A stretch of DNA of 64,000 bases from Oncomelania hupensis (taxonomy: Eukaryota; Mollusca; Gastropoda; Littorinimorpha; Pomatiopsidae). Shown here piece by piece: positions 21,289 to 32,187 of this stretch. The stretch covers positions 19,169,154-19,233,153 of the forward strand of contig CM072525.1 in the NCBI GenBank assembly GCA_036898135.1, in the 5' to 3' direction. Within the stretch, counting starts at the first letter, position 1. Every line of letters starts with the position of its first letter. Below the pieces are notes generated by a model. That model was not told the DNA's origin and ran no database searches. It saw only the letters and a program-made list of their open reading frames with translations. The translations under genes were made by a program, and so were the position numbers.

Positions 21289-22149
21289 TTAACTGCTTAA
21301 GAAAATCGGGGGCCACAAGGCCGCGTCTAATCTGAGTGGCACATAGTCTACCTTGGTTTCTATTCCAAGTGTATTTCGACCCGGGGATGACTGTGATGAA
21401 GCATCACACATACTCCCTGAATTCAGGACAGTAGTCTCAAAATCAGACTGGACACCGATATCAGAAATAACCTGGCTAGAGGTGGACGACTTGCGCACGG
21501 CCAAGGCACGGACGGTGTCGGCAAGCCCAGCGACAGTAAGCGTTAGTTTTTCAACTAAGTTTTCTAATCTATTTATTGCAACCCAGGGTTCGCCGCAGCC
21601 GTGACTAAGCGCGGACGGCACCTCAGTCTGGTTCGAGGTCCCATTGGACTTGGCAGCTGTCACAGATGGACGTGAGTCGACTTGATCCATGTGGTACTGA
21701 GGCGGCGGACTATCGCCACGACCGGGGTAACTGGGGCCCTATCTTTCTCCCCACACGGTTTTTGTCTGTCGCTCTGCCCCGTACGACGGCAGACAAGGTG
21801 TCTTCACCACAGAGGTGGTGGGAACACCAATAGCTCCCCAAACAGATTTAGACGGCCGCGATGGTTGCGCGTGGTCTGCTGATAGATGAGTGCGAGCCTG
21901 GTGAAGTGCCTGGGCTCGCGGCATATAGTTGGCTGCCCTGAGGCGATTCGCGAGAACGCGCTCCCTCAGGGCAGGACAATTGTTATTTGAGGCAGAATGA
22001 TCACCTCGGCAATTGAGGCATGATTGTTTCTTGGCTTTGCTGATCAGCTTAAAAAGTACGACCACAGGCGCTTGTATCCGGACACGCGAACGCCTATGAC
22101 TGTGACGCCTCTCCCTCTGGGTATCTGTATTATAGATCGAACATTTCAT
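21289..22149 (-). pseudogene. LINE ORF1-like remnant (zinc-knuckle gag-like protein)
   Basis: Minus-strand frames 22149-21739 and 21690-21289 together resemble ORF1 of I/Jockey-type LINEs. A knuckle CLNCRGDHSASNNNCPALR is followed by a basic, proline-rich region, then a leucine-patterned segment (INRLENLVEKLTLTVAGLAD) likely to form a coiled coil. The frame change between the two parts and the absence of an adjacent reverse transcriptase show that it is broken. Confidence 0.55.
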
Positions 22150-22513
22150 AGTAATTTGCGTTTCATGGAGTTCTGAATCGTCAGTTAATTATCACTGAAC
22201 TACAACAACAAAAAAGTCGGTCCTCGATCCGCCCGACCCCTCACTCCATTCCCCTTCCATCTCTCCCAACCAAATGGGGTCACATTTAACTATATAAGTA
22301 AACATAATATGTAACAATTAATGAACTATTAATATTATAATCATGAAGAAATACGCGCGCGCGAAAAACAGCATGAGGCGCTTTGTCAAGGTTAAGATGT
22401 TGGTCAAGGTCAAGCTATGCAAGTTATTTCTGCATGGGATCACCAAAGAAAACATAAATCCTAATTCGAAAAATTAAGAAACAAATTTGCGAGTATATAA
22501 GTCGTCTGGTCTT

Positions 22514-24054
22514 TGTCACGAACTGGCTAGTGTTAACTCTGCTTGTTGACTATTTAGCCATGTGTAGTCTTTGTAACAGTAGAGAAGTTAGACTATGACA
22601 CACCAGCAATTAAATTACACAGCAGACCACACACAGCGTGCGAGCCACCCACATCGCAGTGGGTCAGCACTTGAGCTTTGAATCGGACCGTTTTAACCAA
22701 TCAGAGCAGGCTCAGTGGGTAGAGCAGTTTTGAATGTGTCAAAACCTAAGACAGTTTGAATCAGTCGTATGTGAGACGAGGTAGAGGCAACATCTCCACA
22801 GCTAGAGAAATCTCTACACTCATAGACCAGGAAGCAAGACTTAGAAATCTTAGAATTCTCTCAAGTCACAACGGGCCTGAACTTGTCAAACAGGTAAATG
22901 AACACCCTTCTGTTTCATCGTGATATATTTGTATTATTGTTGAAATTATGTTTGTGGAATTTGCTATGCATAAATGTGAATTGTTAATCCGAATTTGCCG
23001 TACCACGTGGAAGAGCCGACCACGAGGCGAAACACGACCGGTTGCGCCGCCATGTTGTATCCCGTACGAAACCACTGTTGTTTAACTTATATGTATGTTT
23101 GCAGACCAGTGGCTGTACCACTGAATGTTTATATTATTATTAATTCTGTATGTGTATAGTTAGACACGATTTATATTTATGTATGTATAGGAATTTAGAG
23201 TGAGATTCCAGTGGAACCCGGAAGTAGCAGAATGTTCGTCGCTTATGTATAGAGATGTGGAGCTATCACTGAGGGCTACTTGGCTTTCAGTGAGACGCTC
23301 TGCACAAACCGATTATTCAGGGTTGTGCAGAATTTCGTCTCTTATATTACAGACGAGCAGGCGAGCTATCCCGAGCTATCCCGAGCTATCCTGTGCGTCC
23401 CACTCCACAGAAACGACTAGTTGGTTGAGGAGACTCTACCGCACAAGTCGGAAAGAGATCCCTTGAAAAACACCCTGTCAGACCCCACAGCGTGGCAAGG
23501 GAACCCAACTACACAACGACAAAGGTGTACCAGAAGCTACCTCACAGAAGGACTTCGACCGCACCATCAGAAAGTTAAGTGTAATCTCCGAAGATGCACT
23601 TAAACTGATCATAACAGGACCACAGTAGTCCAACTCTTCAGAAACTGTAAAACGGACCACAGTAGTCCAAATCTACATGAAACATTATAGCAAGTGCCCG
23701 AGGAAGATATAACAGCTGCCTAGACTATCAGCGATCGAACTATTAGCATTGAAAGAGACTTTTTAAGTTAGATTAGTACTTAGAGAATCTTGTATAGACT
23801 AGAAGAAATAAATGTGTGATGTTAACTGTTATCAAGTGGCTGGTCTACATATGATTCATAGCCGTATGAAAGCTAGTGTGACAGTAATCTCTTACCATTT
23901 TTCTATCTATTTCTGTACCCCAACCTTAACACAGAACGAGCTAAACAAATAAATTTATTAAAGTAATTCATAGGGTGACCTACTAGCAGTTCCCACCGAA
24001 TAAACGTGAGGGTCCATAATTCCATTGTGCAGAGCCCATAAACCCCACGTGACA
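22514..24054 (+). repeat. 5' LTR
   Basis: 1541 bp, TG...CA ends within a 7-bp inverted repeat (TGTCACG/CGTGACA). AATAAA-type signals occur in its 3' half, and a short tandem GAGCTATCCC repeat lies near 23372. LTRs carry the promoter and the polyadenylation signal of the element. Confidence 0.95.
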
Positions 24055-24061
24055 CTTTAAT

Positions 24062-24079
24062 TGGCGAGCCTGCCAGGAT
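24062..24079 (+). promoter_or_regulatory. Primer-binding site
   Basis: TGGCGAGCCTGCCAGGAT starts 7 bases after the 5' LTR. The TGG start pairs with a tRNA CCA end. Its complement resembles the 3' end of metazoan tRNA-Arg from memory (about one mismatch), so tRNA-Arg is the likely but unverified primer. Confidence 0.65.
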
Positions 24080-24421
24080 CTGTGGATAATAGGAATTGGG
24101 TATAACCGGATCTAAGTACAATAAAATTAGATAACAGTAGGAGTAGTAGAATAACTTAGAATAGTGGTAACAAGGACTGATCAGTTGGGTGCACTATTCT
24201 TTAGTTAAAAACTTTTTTGCTTCAAATATTTTTGTGCCTGTATGTTGCATTGTTCTTTTGCAGGTTTTGCTTAAGTAACTGTTGTATGCCATTTGACTCT
24301 TGTTTTATTCTATTATTGATTACGAATTTGATTGTCTTTGCATTGTTGTTATTGACTTGCAATATTGCTAGTGTTTTGGTATTCCACGTGATTCAGAGGT
24401 TGTTCATAGACACGTTTGGCA

Positions 24422-27400
24422 ATGTCGGACCCAGTGGCCTTGAGATTGCGCTTCAAGGAATTAGGGGAAGCTTTACACTTAGCAGGGGCAGACCTAATTG
24501 CGTATATCAATGCAGAGGTAGAGAAACAGGAAGCTAAGGCAGAGAGAGCAGCCGAGAGAGAACAGAAGAAACTCGAAGCAGAACAGAGAAAAGCAGAACT
24601 AGAAGCAGAGCAGAAGAAGCTAGCATTAGAAGCAGAGCAGAAGAAATTAGAGGCAGAGAGAGAAACGAGGAAATTAGAATTAGAAGCAGAACAGAAGAAG
24701 GTAGCAGCAGAGAGAGATGCAGAAGTTAGGAGATGGGAGTATGAGCGGGCAGAAAAAGAAAAAGAGAGGGAAGAAAAGGAAAAAGAAAGACAGCATGAGT
24801 TAGAGCTAAGGAGATTGGGATCAGGAGCTTCAAGTTCTTCCTCAACCCCTTCCCACTCAGATCAGCTAGAGGTAGCATCCAACCCTGTACAAGGAATGTC
24901 ATTTCCACTGGGAACATTCAATGAAAGAGAAGAAGGTCTAGATCTCTATCTGACTAGGTTTGAGCGTCTAGCAACAGAGTACAAACTAGATCCCACTCAT
25001 TGGTCTTTTAAGCTTAGTCAAGGGCTTAGAGGAAAGGCTTATGACATCTACAGTAAGCTACCGACTGACAGAGTGACTGACTATCACAAAGTAAAAGAGG
25101 CACTCCTAACGGGATTCGAACTGACAGGAGAATGCTACCGGCAAAAGTTCCGCACCAATCGGAGAGTGAAAGGAGAGAGCTATGCGCAGTTCGCGGATCG
25201 GTTGTCCACAACGCTGGACAAGTGGATTAGCCAGTCAGCCACGGCTAAGACGTATGATGGACTGACAGAACTGTTAGTATGGGAACAGCTACGGGAAACC
25301 ATGACCCCCGAGCTGAGAACATTCTCAGTAGAGCAGGGCGCGGAAAGACTGGAAGATCTGGTCAAGGTCGCAGATAGGTACGTGGCCGCACACGGAGAAG
25401 CCAAGAGCTTCAGGCGAGACCTAAAGCCTAACGGGAAAGAGGCACAGAAAAGAAGCCCTAACCGGGAAGAGCGCACCGCGAATAAGCCGAATAACCCCAG
25501 ACCTGGGCAAAATAAAGGACCCAACACGGAATTCGGGAAAAGAGGTCCCGCAGAACAGAGACGGTATTGTTCGTTCTGCAACAGAAACAATCACTCCACC
25601 GCAGAATGTTTCAAGTTGGCCGCACAACGTAGGGAAGAGCGCGAAAGCCGGCCAGCGCACAGAGTTCTAACTCAAAGCAGCGGTAACAAGCCACACACGA
25701 TCGGAGATCACCCATCGGTGACAGACACGGTCAAGGTCAACGGAAAAGAAGCGAACTGTCTGTATGACACAGGTCTATCATACGACGCGATAGTTAGCGA
25801 ATCTCTTGTATCGCGCGCGGACTTGACAGACAAGACAGTCGACTTACAAGGAGCAGACTTGAAACCGACGACTACTTGCCCAATAGCATGGATCGAAGTA
25901 GAGAGTAGGTACGTCACAGGACGAATCCAAGCAGCTGTTTTACAGAAACCCCTGTATGATCTAGTGCTAGGTTGTAGGTATGTGTTCTTAGGCACGCCCC
26001 CTAAAACTGTAGAGATAGCTGCAGTGCAAACCAGGGCCCAAGCTAAAACCCAACCACCCCAGCCCGAGTTCGCTCCGAATCCAGGACTCGAAGAGATCAA
26101 AACAGCACAGAAAGAAGACACCTCGATAGCGAAGTGCTTCCAGAAGCTACCCAAGGCGCACACACCCCCGCACAAGGGAGACTTCTACATGGAAGAGGGA
26201 GTTCTACATCGACAAGGAGATGGAGATCACACCCAACTAGTACTACCAGCCACCCTTCGAGCCCAAGTACTAGAACTAGGCCACAGCATGCCACTCAGCG
26301 GACACATGGGAATTGGAGCCACAGTGCAGAGAATCAGCGCACACTACTATTGGCCAGGAATCACGGAGGATGTCAAGCGCTACGTGAAATCTTGCCACCA
26401 ATGTCAACGATATTCCCCGCGACATCACACCGTACCAGTTACCTTAGGACCATCAGTAGTAGTCGGCGTGCCATTCCAGCAAGTCTCAGTAGACATAGTA
26501 GGACCACTGCCCATGACCAAGAAGCGGAACAGATTTCTACTCACACTCGTCGACGCATGTACGATGTGGTGCGAAGCAGTCCCGTTGCCAGCGATAGACA
26601 CCAAGAAGATTGCAGATGCACTCATCGCCATCTTTACCAGAGTCGGATTCCCGGACAGCATTAGAACGGACAACGGATCTCAGTTCACCGGCCGCCTGAT
26701 GCAAGACGTGTTCGAGTTGATACAAGTTCATCACATTCGCACACCACCATACCACCCCGCCAGCAACGGACAAGTAGAAAGACTGAATGGAACCCTTCTC
26801 ACCATCCTCAGGAAAGTCGCCGACGACAATCCAGAAGCGTGGGACACCTACGTGAATGCGGCACTGTTCGCATACCGAGAAACGCCCCATGCAGCCACAG
26901 GCTACACCCCGTCAACATTGCTATTCGGCAGACCTCTAGCCGGACCGCTAGAAGCCCTACGCAGAAGTTGGACGGAAGCCAAGATAGACGACACACCAAG
27001 AGGTGCCACCAAGTACGTCGCAGACCTGCAGGAAACCCTCAAAGCAACGTGGAAGAAAGCTGGTGAAGCACTGAAGAAGGCAAGAGCCCGTCAGGCGAAG
27101 TACTACAACCGCCACGCGAAGGACAGAGAACTGCAAGTCGGCGATCAAGTGCTACTCTTACTTCCAAGTGGAACCAACAAGCTGGACATCGCTTGGAGAG
27201 GACCGTACCGGGTGACTGCCAAGAAATCCAAGACAGTCTACCAAGTAGAGGTGAACGGGAGAGCCCGATACCACCACATCAATCTCCTCAAGATATACAC
27301 GGACCGACCAGCGACCCCCAGCACGCACAACTTGTTAGCCATCGCCATCGCGGAAGAAGGAGAAAGCATGGAGACCAATGCAGTAGAGTATCCCCTGCAC

Positions 27401-27715
27401 TCCAAAGAAACCTACAAAGACGTGATACTCAACGGAGACCTAGCCGCTAAACAGCAACAGCAAGTACGACAGGTCATTCGACAACATCAGACTGTGCTCA
27501 CAGACCGACCAGGGAGGACAGACCTCGTCGAAGTAACCTTAACGGTGACCGACCCAACACCCGTCCGCCAGAAGCTCTACCCGATGCCACTGTCACAGCA
27601 GCGAGCCATCAAGGAAGAGATAGACACCTTACTGGCAGCCGGAATCATCTCAGAGTCTACCTCACCCTACAGCGCAGGCACGGTATTGTTGCGAAAACCC
27701 AACGGAGAGCACTGA
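24422..27715 (+). CDS. Gag-protease-integrase part of the Gmr1-like polyprotein, ending at an in-frame TGA
   Basis: ATG at 24422 (MSDPVALRLRFKELG) is preferred over an upstream TTG. Residues about 30-140 form a Glu/Lys/Ala coiled coil. A capsid-like helical region follows (about 165-330), then a CCHC knuckle (C383, C386, H391, C396). The protease has the DTG triad at 449-451. Integrase has the HHCC zinc region (HSMPLSGHMG to CHQC) and the DD35E triad D691, D750 (RTDNGSQF) and E786 (NGQVERLNG). A C-terminal segment with WRGPYRV follows. The frame then continues into the start of the reverse transcriptase and meets TGA at codon 1098 (27713-27715). Gag packages the RNA, protease cuts the polyprotein and integrase inserts the DNA copy. 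Confidence 0.93.
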   Translation: MSDPVALRLRFKELGEALHLAGADLIAYINAEVEKQEAKAERAAEREQKKLEAEQRKAELEAEQKKLALEAEQKKLEAERETRKLELEAEQKKVAAERDAEVRRWEYERAEKEKEREEKEKERQHELELRRLGSGASSSSSTPSHSDQLEVASNPVQGMSFPLGTFNEREEGLDLYLTRFERLATEYKLDPTHWSFKLSQGLRGKAYDIYSKLPTDRVTDYHKVKEALLTGFELTGECYRQKFRTNRRVKGESYAQFADRLSTTLDKWISQSATAKTYDGLTELLVWEQLRETMTPELRTFSVEQGAERLEDLVKVADRYVAAHGEAKSFRRDLKPNGKEAQKRSPNREERTANKPNNPRPGQNKGPNTEFGKRGPAEQRRYCSFCNRNNHSTAECFKLAAQRREERESRPAHRVLTQSSGNKPHTIGDHPSVTDTVKVNGKEANCLYDTGLSYDAIVSESLVSRADLTDKTVDLQGADLKPTTTCPIAWIEVESRYVTGRIQAAVLQKPLYDLVLGCRYVFLGTPPKTVEIAAVQTRAQAKTQPPQPEFAPNPGLEEIKTAQKEDTSIAKCFQKLPKAHTPPHKGDFYMEEGVLHRQGDGDHTQLVLPATLRAQVLELGHSMPLSGHMGIGATVQRISAHYYWPGITEDVKRYVKSCHQCQRYSPRHHTVPVTLGPSVVVGVPFQQVSVDIVGPLPMTKKRNRFLLTLVDACTMWCEAVPLPAIDTKKIADALIAIFTRVGFPDSIRTDNGSQFTGRLMQDVFELIQVHHIRTPPYHPASNGQVERLNGTLLTILRKVADDNPEAWDTYVNAALFAYRETPHAATGYTPSTLLFGRPLAGPLEALRRSWTEAKIDDTPRGATKYVADLQETLKATWKKAGEALKKARARQAKYYNRHAKDRELQVGDQVLLLLPSGTNKLDIAWRGPYRVTAKKSKTVYQVEVNGRARYHHINLLKIYTDRPATPSTHNLLAIAIAEEGESMETNAVEYPLHSKETYKDVILNGDLAAKQQQQVRQVIRQHQTVLTDRPGRTDLVEVTLTVTDPTPVRQKLYPMPLSQQRAIKEEIDTLLAAGIISESTSPYSAGTVLLRKPNGEH

Positions 27716-28900
27716 CTGTGCATCGACTTCAGACTCCTGAATGCCGTAACGCAATTCCAGCCAGAGCCACTCCCGGACCAGACAGACCTATTTGCCAAGC
27801 TACAGCGAGCGAAGTACTTCTCACGCATCGACCTCAGCAAAGGATACTACCAGATACCAGTACAACCACAAGTCCGAAAGTACCTAGCGTTTAGCACTAT
27901 GGAAGGACACTTCGAGTTCAACGTACTTCCATTCGGACTCCACAACGCACCCAGCATCTTCAGCGCCATGATGCGGAAACTCCTGGCACCCCTGAGCAGC
28001 GAGCACCTACACTCGTTTATGGACGACATCCTCATCGCAACACCTACGTGGGAGGAACATGTCACGCTCCTACAGCAACTACTCGCCCGCCTCAGAGACA
28101 CGGGATTGACGGCAAGACCCACCAAATGTCAGATTGGATTCACGGAACTAGAATTTCTGGGACACACCATCAGTCAAGGAAGCCTGCGACCGGTAGAAAA
28201 GACAGTGAAACGCCTACTCGACGCTCCTAGGCCCAAGACAAAGAAGGAAGTGCAGTCGTTTCTAGGACTCTGCGGCTTCTACCAGAAGTTCATCCCCAAC
28301 TACAACAGCATCGCCGTACCACTGACAAATGGAACCCGGAAAATCGCCCCGGACAAAGTAGTTTGGACAGCCGAATGCGAGACAGCATTCCAAACACTCA
28401 AGGACAGAATGACATCGGCGCCAGTACTCCACCTACCCGATTTGACTCAGCCATTCGTTCTACGCACCGACGCAAGCGACTTAGGCCTCGGAGCAGTACT
28501 GCTACAGCGCGACCCCAAGAATGCGGAGACGCTATTCCCTGTCGCCTACGCCAGCAGAAAATTGAGACCCGCCGAGACCCACTACGCCACGTCGGAGAAA
28601 GAATGCCTTGGACTAGTCTGGGCCATACAGAAATTCCAACTCTACCTGTATGGGACCCACTTCACAGTTCAGGTGGACCACCAACCACTATCGTTCCTGG
28701 CAGCCTCCAAGTCTTTGAACTCTCGCCTGATGCGATGGGCACTCACCCTTCAGGCATACTCATTCCAAATCGAGTACATCCCCGGCAAAGAGAACCACGG
28801 AGCCGACTACCTCAGTCGCCATCTCGTGGAGGACACAGCAGCTGTCGCCCACCCAACACAACTAAGGGCCACAGCACCAGAATTCGTCCCCGCCCAGTAA
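27716..28900 (+). CDS. Reverse transcriptase and RNase H part of the Gmr1-like polyprotein, downstream of the TGA
   Basis: The same reading frame resumes directly with LCIDFRLLNAVTQFQPEPLP and runs 394 codons to a stop at 28898-28900. Reverse-transcriptase motifs are FSRIDLSKGYYQIPV, FEFNVLPFGLHNAPSIF and the catalytic FMDD (1199-1202 in polyprotein numbering). RNase H shows RTDASDLGLGAVL (D1350), a KECLGLVWA-type Glu motif and DHQPLSFL, then a KENHGADYLSR end. No integrase follows. The first part of the RT domain (about 50 residues) lies before the TGA, so without readthrough no complete RT is made. Confidence 0.93.
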   Translation: MCIDFRLLNAVTQFQPEPLPDQTDLFAKLQRAKYFSRIDLSKGYYQIPVQPQVRKYLAFSTMEGHFEFNVLPFGLHNAPSIFSAMMRKLLAPLSSEHLHSFMDDILIATPTWEEHVTLLQQLLARLRDTGLTARPTKCQIGFTELEFLGHTISQGSLRPVEKTVKRLLDAPRPKTKKEVQSFLGLCGFYQKFIPNYNSIAVPLTNGTRKIAPDKVVWTAECETAFQTLKDRMTSAPVLHLPDLTQPFVLRTDASDLGLGAVLLQRDPKNAETLFPVAYASRKLRPAETHYATSEKECLGLVWAIQKFQLYLYGTHFTVQVDHQPLSFLAASKSLNSRLMRWALTLQAYSFQIEYIPGKENHGADYLSRHLVEDTAAVAHPTQLRATAPEFVPAQ

Positions 28901-29067
28901 TACCCTGTCACTAGTGTCCATAGCTACCTGGCACAGCATTGCAGCTCAGGTAGAGCAACTTAACTAGTTTGTAAATAGGACCCTAGGATAGTGCAGTGTT
29001 AAACTAGGCTCTGTAGTAGAAAAAGGTCGAATCCAGTAGTCATCGCCTTTTTTCAGTTGAGGGAGCC
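28901..29067 (+). other. 3' untranslated spacer and polypurine tract of the LTR element
   Basis: The spacer from the pol stop to the 3' LTR has no coding signal. A short purine run GAGGGAG (29059-29065) directly before the LTR is the probable plus-strand priming tract, although CC separates it from TG. Confidence 0.55.
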
Positions 29068-30608
29068 TGTCACGAACTGGCTAGTGTTAACTCTGCTTGT
29101 TGACTATTTAGCCATGTGTAGTCTTTGTAACAGTAGAGAAGTTAGACTATGACACACCAGCAATTAAATTACACAGCAGACCACACACAGCGTGCGAGCC
29201 ACCCACATCGCAGTGGGTCAGCACTTGAGCTTTGAATCGGACCGTTTTAACCAATCAGAGCAGGCTCAGTGGGTAGAGCAGTTTTGAATGTGTCAAAACC
29301 TAAGACAGTTTGAATCAGTCGTGTGTGAGACGAGGTAGAGGCAACATCTCCACAGCTAGAGAAATCTCTACACTCATAGACCAGGAAGCAAGACTTAGAA
29401 ATCTTAGAATTCTCTCAAGTCAAAACGGGCCTGAACTTGTCAAACAGGTAAATGAACACCCTTCTGTTTCATCGTGATATATTTGTATTATTGTTGAAAT
29501 TATGTTTGTGGAATTTGCTATGCATAAATGTGAATTGTTAATCCGAATTTGCCGTACCACGTGGAAGAGCCGACCACGAGGCGAAACACGACCGGTTGCG
29601 CCGCCATGTTGTATCCCGTACGAAACCACTGTTGTTTAACTTATATGTATGTTTGCAGACCAGTGGCTGTACCACTGAATGTTTATATTATTATTAATTC
29701 TGTATGTGTATAGTTAGACACGATTTATATTTATGTATGTATAGGAATTTAGAGTGAGATTCCAGTGGAACCCGGAAGTAGCAGAATGTTCGTCGCTTAT
29801 GTATAGAGATGTGGAGCTATCACTGAGGGCTACTTGGCTTTCAGTGAGACGCTCTGCACAAACCGATTATTCAGGGTTGTGCAGAATTTCGTCTCTTATA
29901 TTACAGACGAGCAGGCGAGCTATCCCGAGCTATCCCGAGCTATCCTGTGCGTCCCACTCCACAGAAACGACTAGTTGGTTGAGGAGACTCTACCGCACAA
30001 GTCGGAAAGAGATCCCTTGAAAAACACCCTGTCAGACCCCACAGCGTGGCAAGGGAACCCAACTACACAACGACAAAGGTGTACCAGAAGCTACCTCACA
30101 GAAGGACTTCGACCGCACCATCAGAAAGTTAAGTGTAATCTCCGAAGGTGCACTTAAACTGATCATAACAGGACCACAGTAGTCCAACTCTTCAGAAACT
30201 GTAAAACGGACCACAGTAGTCCAAATCTACATGAAACATTATAGCAAGTGCCCGAGGAAGATATAACAGCTGCCTAGACTATCAGCGATCGAACTATTAG
30301 CATTGAAAGAGACTTTTTAAGTTAGATTAGTACTTAGAGAATCTTGTATAGACTAGAAGAAATAAATGTGTGATGTTAACTGTTATCAAGTGGCTGGTCT
30401 ACATATGATTCATAGCCGTATGAAAGCTAGTGTGACAGTAATCTCTTACCATTTTTCTATCTATTTCTGTACCCCAACCTTAACACAGAACGAGCTAAAC
30501 AAATAAATTTATTAAAGTAATTCATAGGGTGACCTACTAGCAGTTCCCACCGAATAAACGTGAGGGTCCATAATTCCATTGTGCAGAGCCCATAAACCCC
30601 ACGTGACA
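29068..30608 (+). repeat. 3' LTR
   Basis: 1541 bp, the same length as the 5' LTR. The substitutions noticed are GTATGTG versus GTGTGTG, AAGTCAC versus AAGTCAA and GAAGATGC versus GAAGGTGC, written 5' LTR first. It is followed by the target duplication GTCTT. Confidence 0.95.
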
Positions 30609-30613
30609 GTCTT

Positions 30614-31140
30614 CAGGTAGCAAGTGGTCACCTCGGGGGACTTGAGCTAGATCCTGTATCGACTAGCGCCTTGAGAAGCTCACGAGCTGGAAAAGCGCTA
30701 AATAATAACGATTAAATTCAATAAATTACGTTTAGTTTCATATTAAATGTCCTGACTTCTTGCGCATTGTGCGTGAGGCCATTCTGCCGTGGTTGTACCG
30801 TGAAAACGATCGTGCATGAACAAGGAAACGTAGGCCTACTTATAGCTGTCTGCAACAATCGACAACGCGATCGAGAAGCGCCCGATAACCGAACAACAGG
30901 CGCGCTATGTGTTTAATGCGCCTTTGCTGATGACATGCGCGCCTTATTCATAAATCAGACTCAAAGCGCGGCGATATGTAACCAACATATAGTACACGCT
31001 CCCATACACAACAAACACACATTCATCACTCAAACATGTGATGTAAAAGCAAGTCGCTGTTAGTAGACGCGGACAGGAAATCTATTTTTTTTTTGTTTTA
31101 TATTGACTGTATCCAAACCATTATTGAAGGGAGTGAAAAA
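30614..31140. other. Intergenic spacer, no gene recognised
   Basis: Contains one AGCGCCTTGAG...GAAAAGCGC repeat-tail fragment (about 30640-30720). It is otherwise moderately GC-rich DNA with no supported frame. Confidence 0.4.
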
Positions 31141-31265
31141 ACCGGAATATCCGGAGAATACCCTCGGTGACTTCAATACAAGTCACATAAGTTCGCCCTT
31201 TGCGGGAATCGAACCCGCGACCTTCGGCATAGGAAACCGGCAACTAACCCACTGCGCCACGACGC
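31141..31265 (-). mobile_element. tRNA-derived SINE, family 2, copy 1
   Basis: On the minus strand it starts GGCGTCGTGGCGCAGTGGGT and contains GGTCGCGGGTTCGATTCCCG (A- and B-box-like). A body ending in TCCGGATATTCCGG follows. A degraded copy lies at about 49741-49915. Cloverleaf pairing is incomplete, so a functional tRNA is unlikely. Confidence 0.65.
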
Positions 31266-31270
31266 CACTC

Positions 31271-31273
<3 letters not shown>

Positions 31274-31347
<74 letters not shown>
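31274..31347. repeat. GAT microsatellite
   Basis: About 24 perfect GAT triplets directly next to the SINE head end. Confidence 0.95.
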
Positions 31348-31651
31348 CAACATCTATATGTCACAATGTAACCTTTTAACAATTCAGTATGTCAATTAAT
31401 TTGTCAATTAATCACCCATCCACTAAAGAAATCAATCAGTCATGGCAGTGAATCACTCACCCAACCAGTAAACGTCTTACCTGACAGTCTGCGAAAGAGA
31501 GAGAGGTGATGGTACAACTCCATGTCATCTTTAAAATCGTTAGCTTGTGCGAGCATGCGATTGAAGGAATCGCCTTTGCACAAATCATTGCCGACATCGT
31601 CGTCTCATCGTTGTCAGCTCCGTCGTCGGATATGTTGCTGTTTGAAGCTGC

Positions 31652-31724
<73 letters not shown>
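31652..31724. repeat. AAT microsatellite joined to an ATATAGCG-type repeat tail
   Basis: About 24 AAT units followed by GGCTTTAATATAGCG. This resembles 35840-35940 (AAT array, then GGATTTTTATATAGCGG), so both look like 3' tails of the same LINE/SINE group. Confidence 0.85.
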
Positions 31725-32187
31725 GGCTTTAATATAGCGAGATTTCCCAATAAAACTGAGCTCAAAGCGCATATATCTCGCAACCTGAGCGACAATGATA
31801 ATTTAGACAGTCGACATACTTAAGGCTGTCGCAGCTGTTTGTGTGAATAATTTCAGAGACAGACAATGAAAAGGGTACCTGGCCAAGTATAGACCCCATG
31901 AGGAACTCCGATACGAAGCCTACACAGCTGAGCGTGCTGATTGTTCACAACCACAGCCTGCTGTCTGTCTGCCAGCAACGCCAACGCTTTCCCAGTAGTA
32001 CCAAAAGACAACTTCGCAGCAGAATGTTGTGGTCTACAGCGTATCAAACGCTGCCAAAAGATCGAGTATAGCGCGAGCACAGACACTTCTTCAACATCTT
32101 TGTTCAGCAAATCGCCAGTTACGTCCGGTGCCGTCTCTGTGCTGTGATGGGCACGATACGCGGGCTGTTAGATCTCGTTCAAACCGT

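Larger units (their letters stand above)
22514..30608 (+). mobile_element. Full-length Gmr1-like Ty3/gypsy LTR retrotransposon
   Basis: Two 1541-bp LTRs (22514-24054 and 29068-30608), each starting TGTCACG and ending CGTGACA, enclose a 5013-bp interior. The 5-bp target duplication GTCTT (22509-22513 and 30609-30613) confirms an intact insertion. The interior encodes Gag (coiled coil, capsid, CCHC knuckle), aspartic protease, integrase, reverse transcriptase and RNase H in one frame broken by a single TGA. Integrase lies before reverse transcriptase, the reverse of ordinary Ty3/gypsy order and the mark of the Gmr1-like group. I noticed only three substitutions between LTRs by eye, so insertion was recent. 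It lies between ELAC1 and the PDIA5-like gene. Confidence 0.95.

Noticed and set aside
24416..24421. TTG start two codons before the Gag ATG
   Set aside because: An ATG at 24422 exists, and TTG starts are not expected in animals.
31190..31265. Possible tRNA gene on the minus strand
   Set aside because: Incomplete cloverleaf, and a degraded copy with the same body exists at 49.7-49.9 kb, so it is treated as a SINE.
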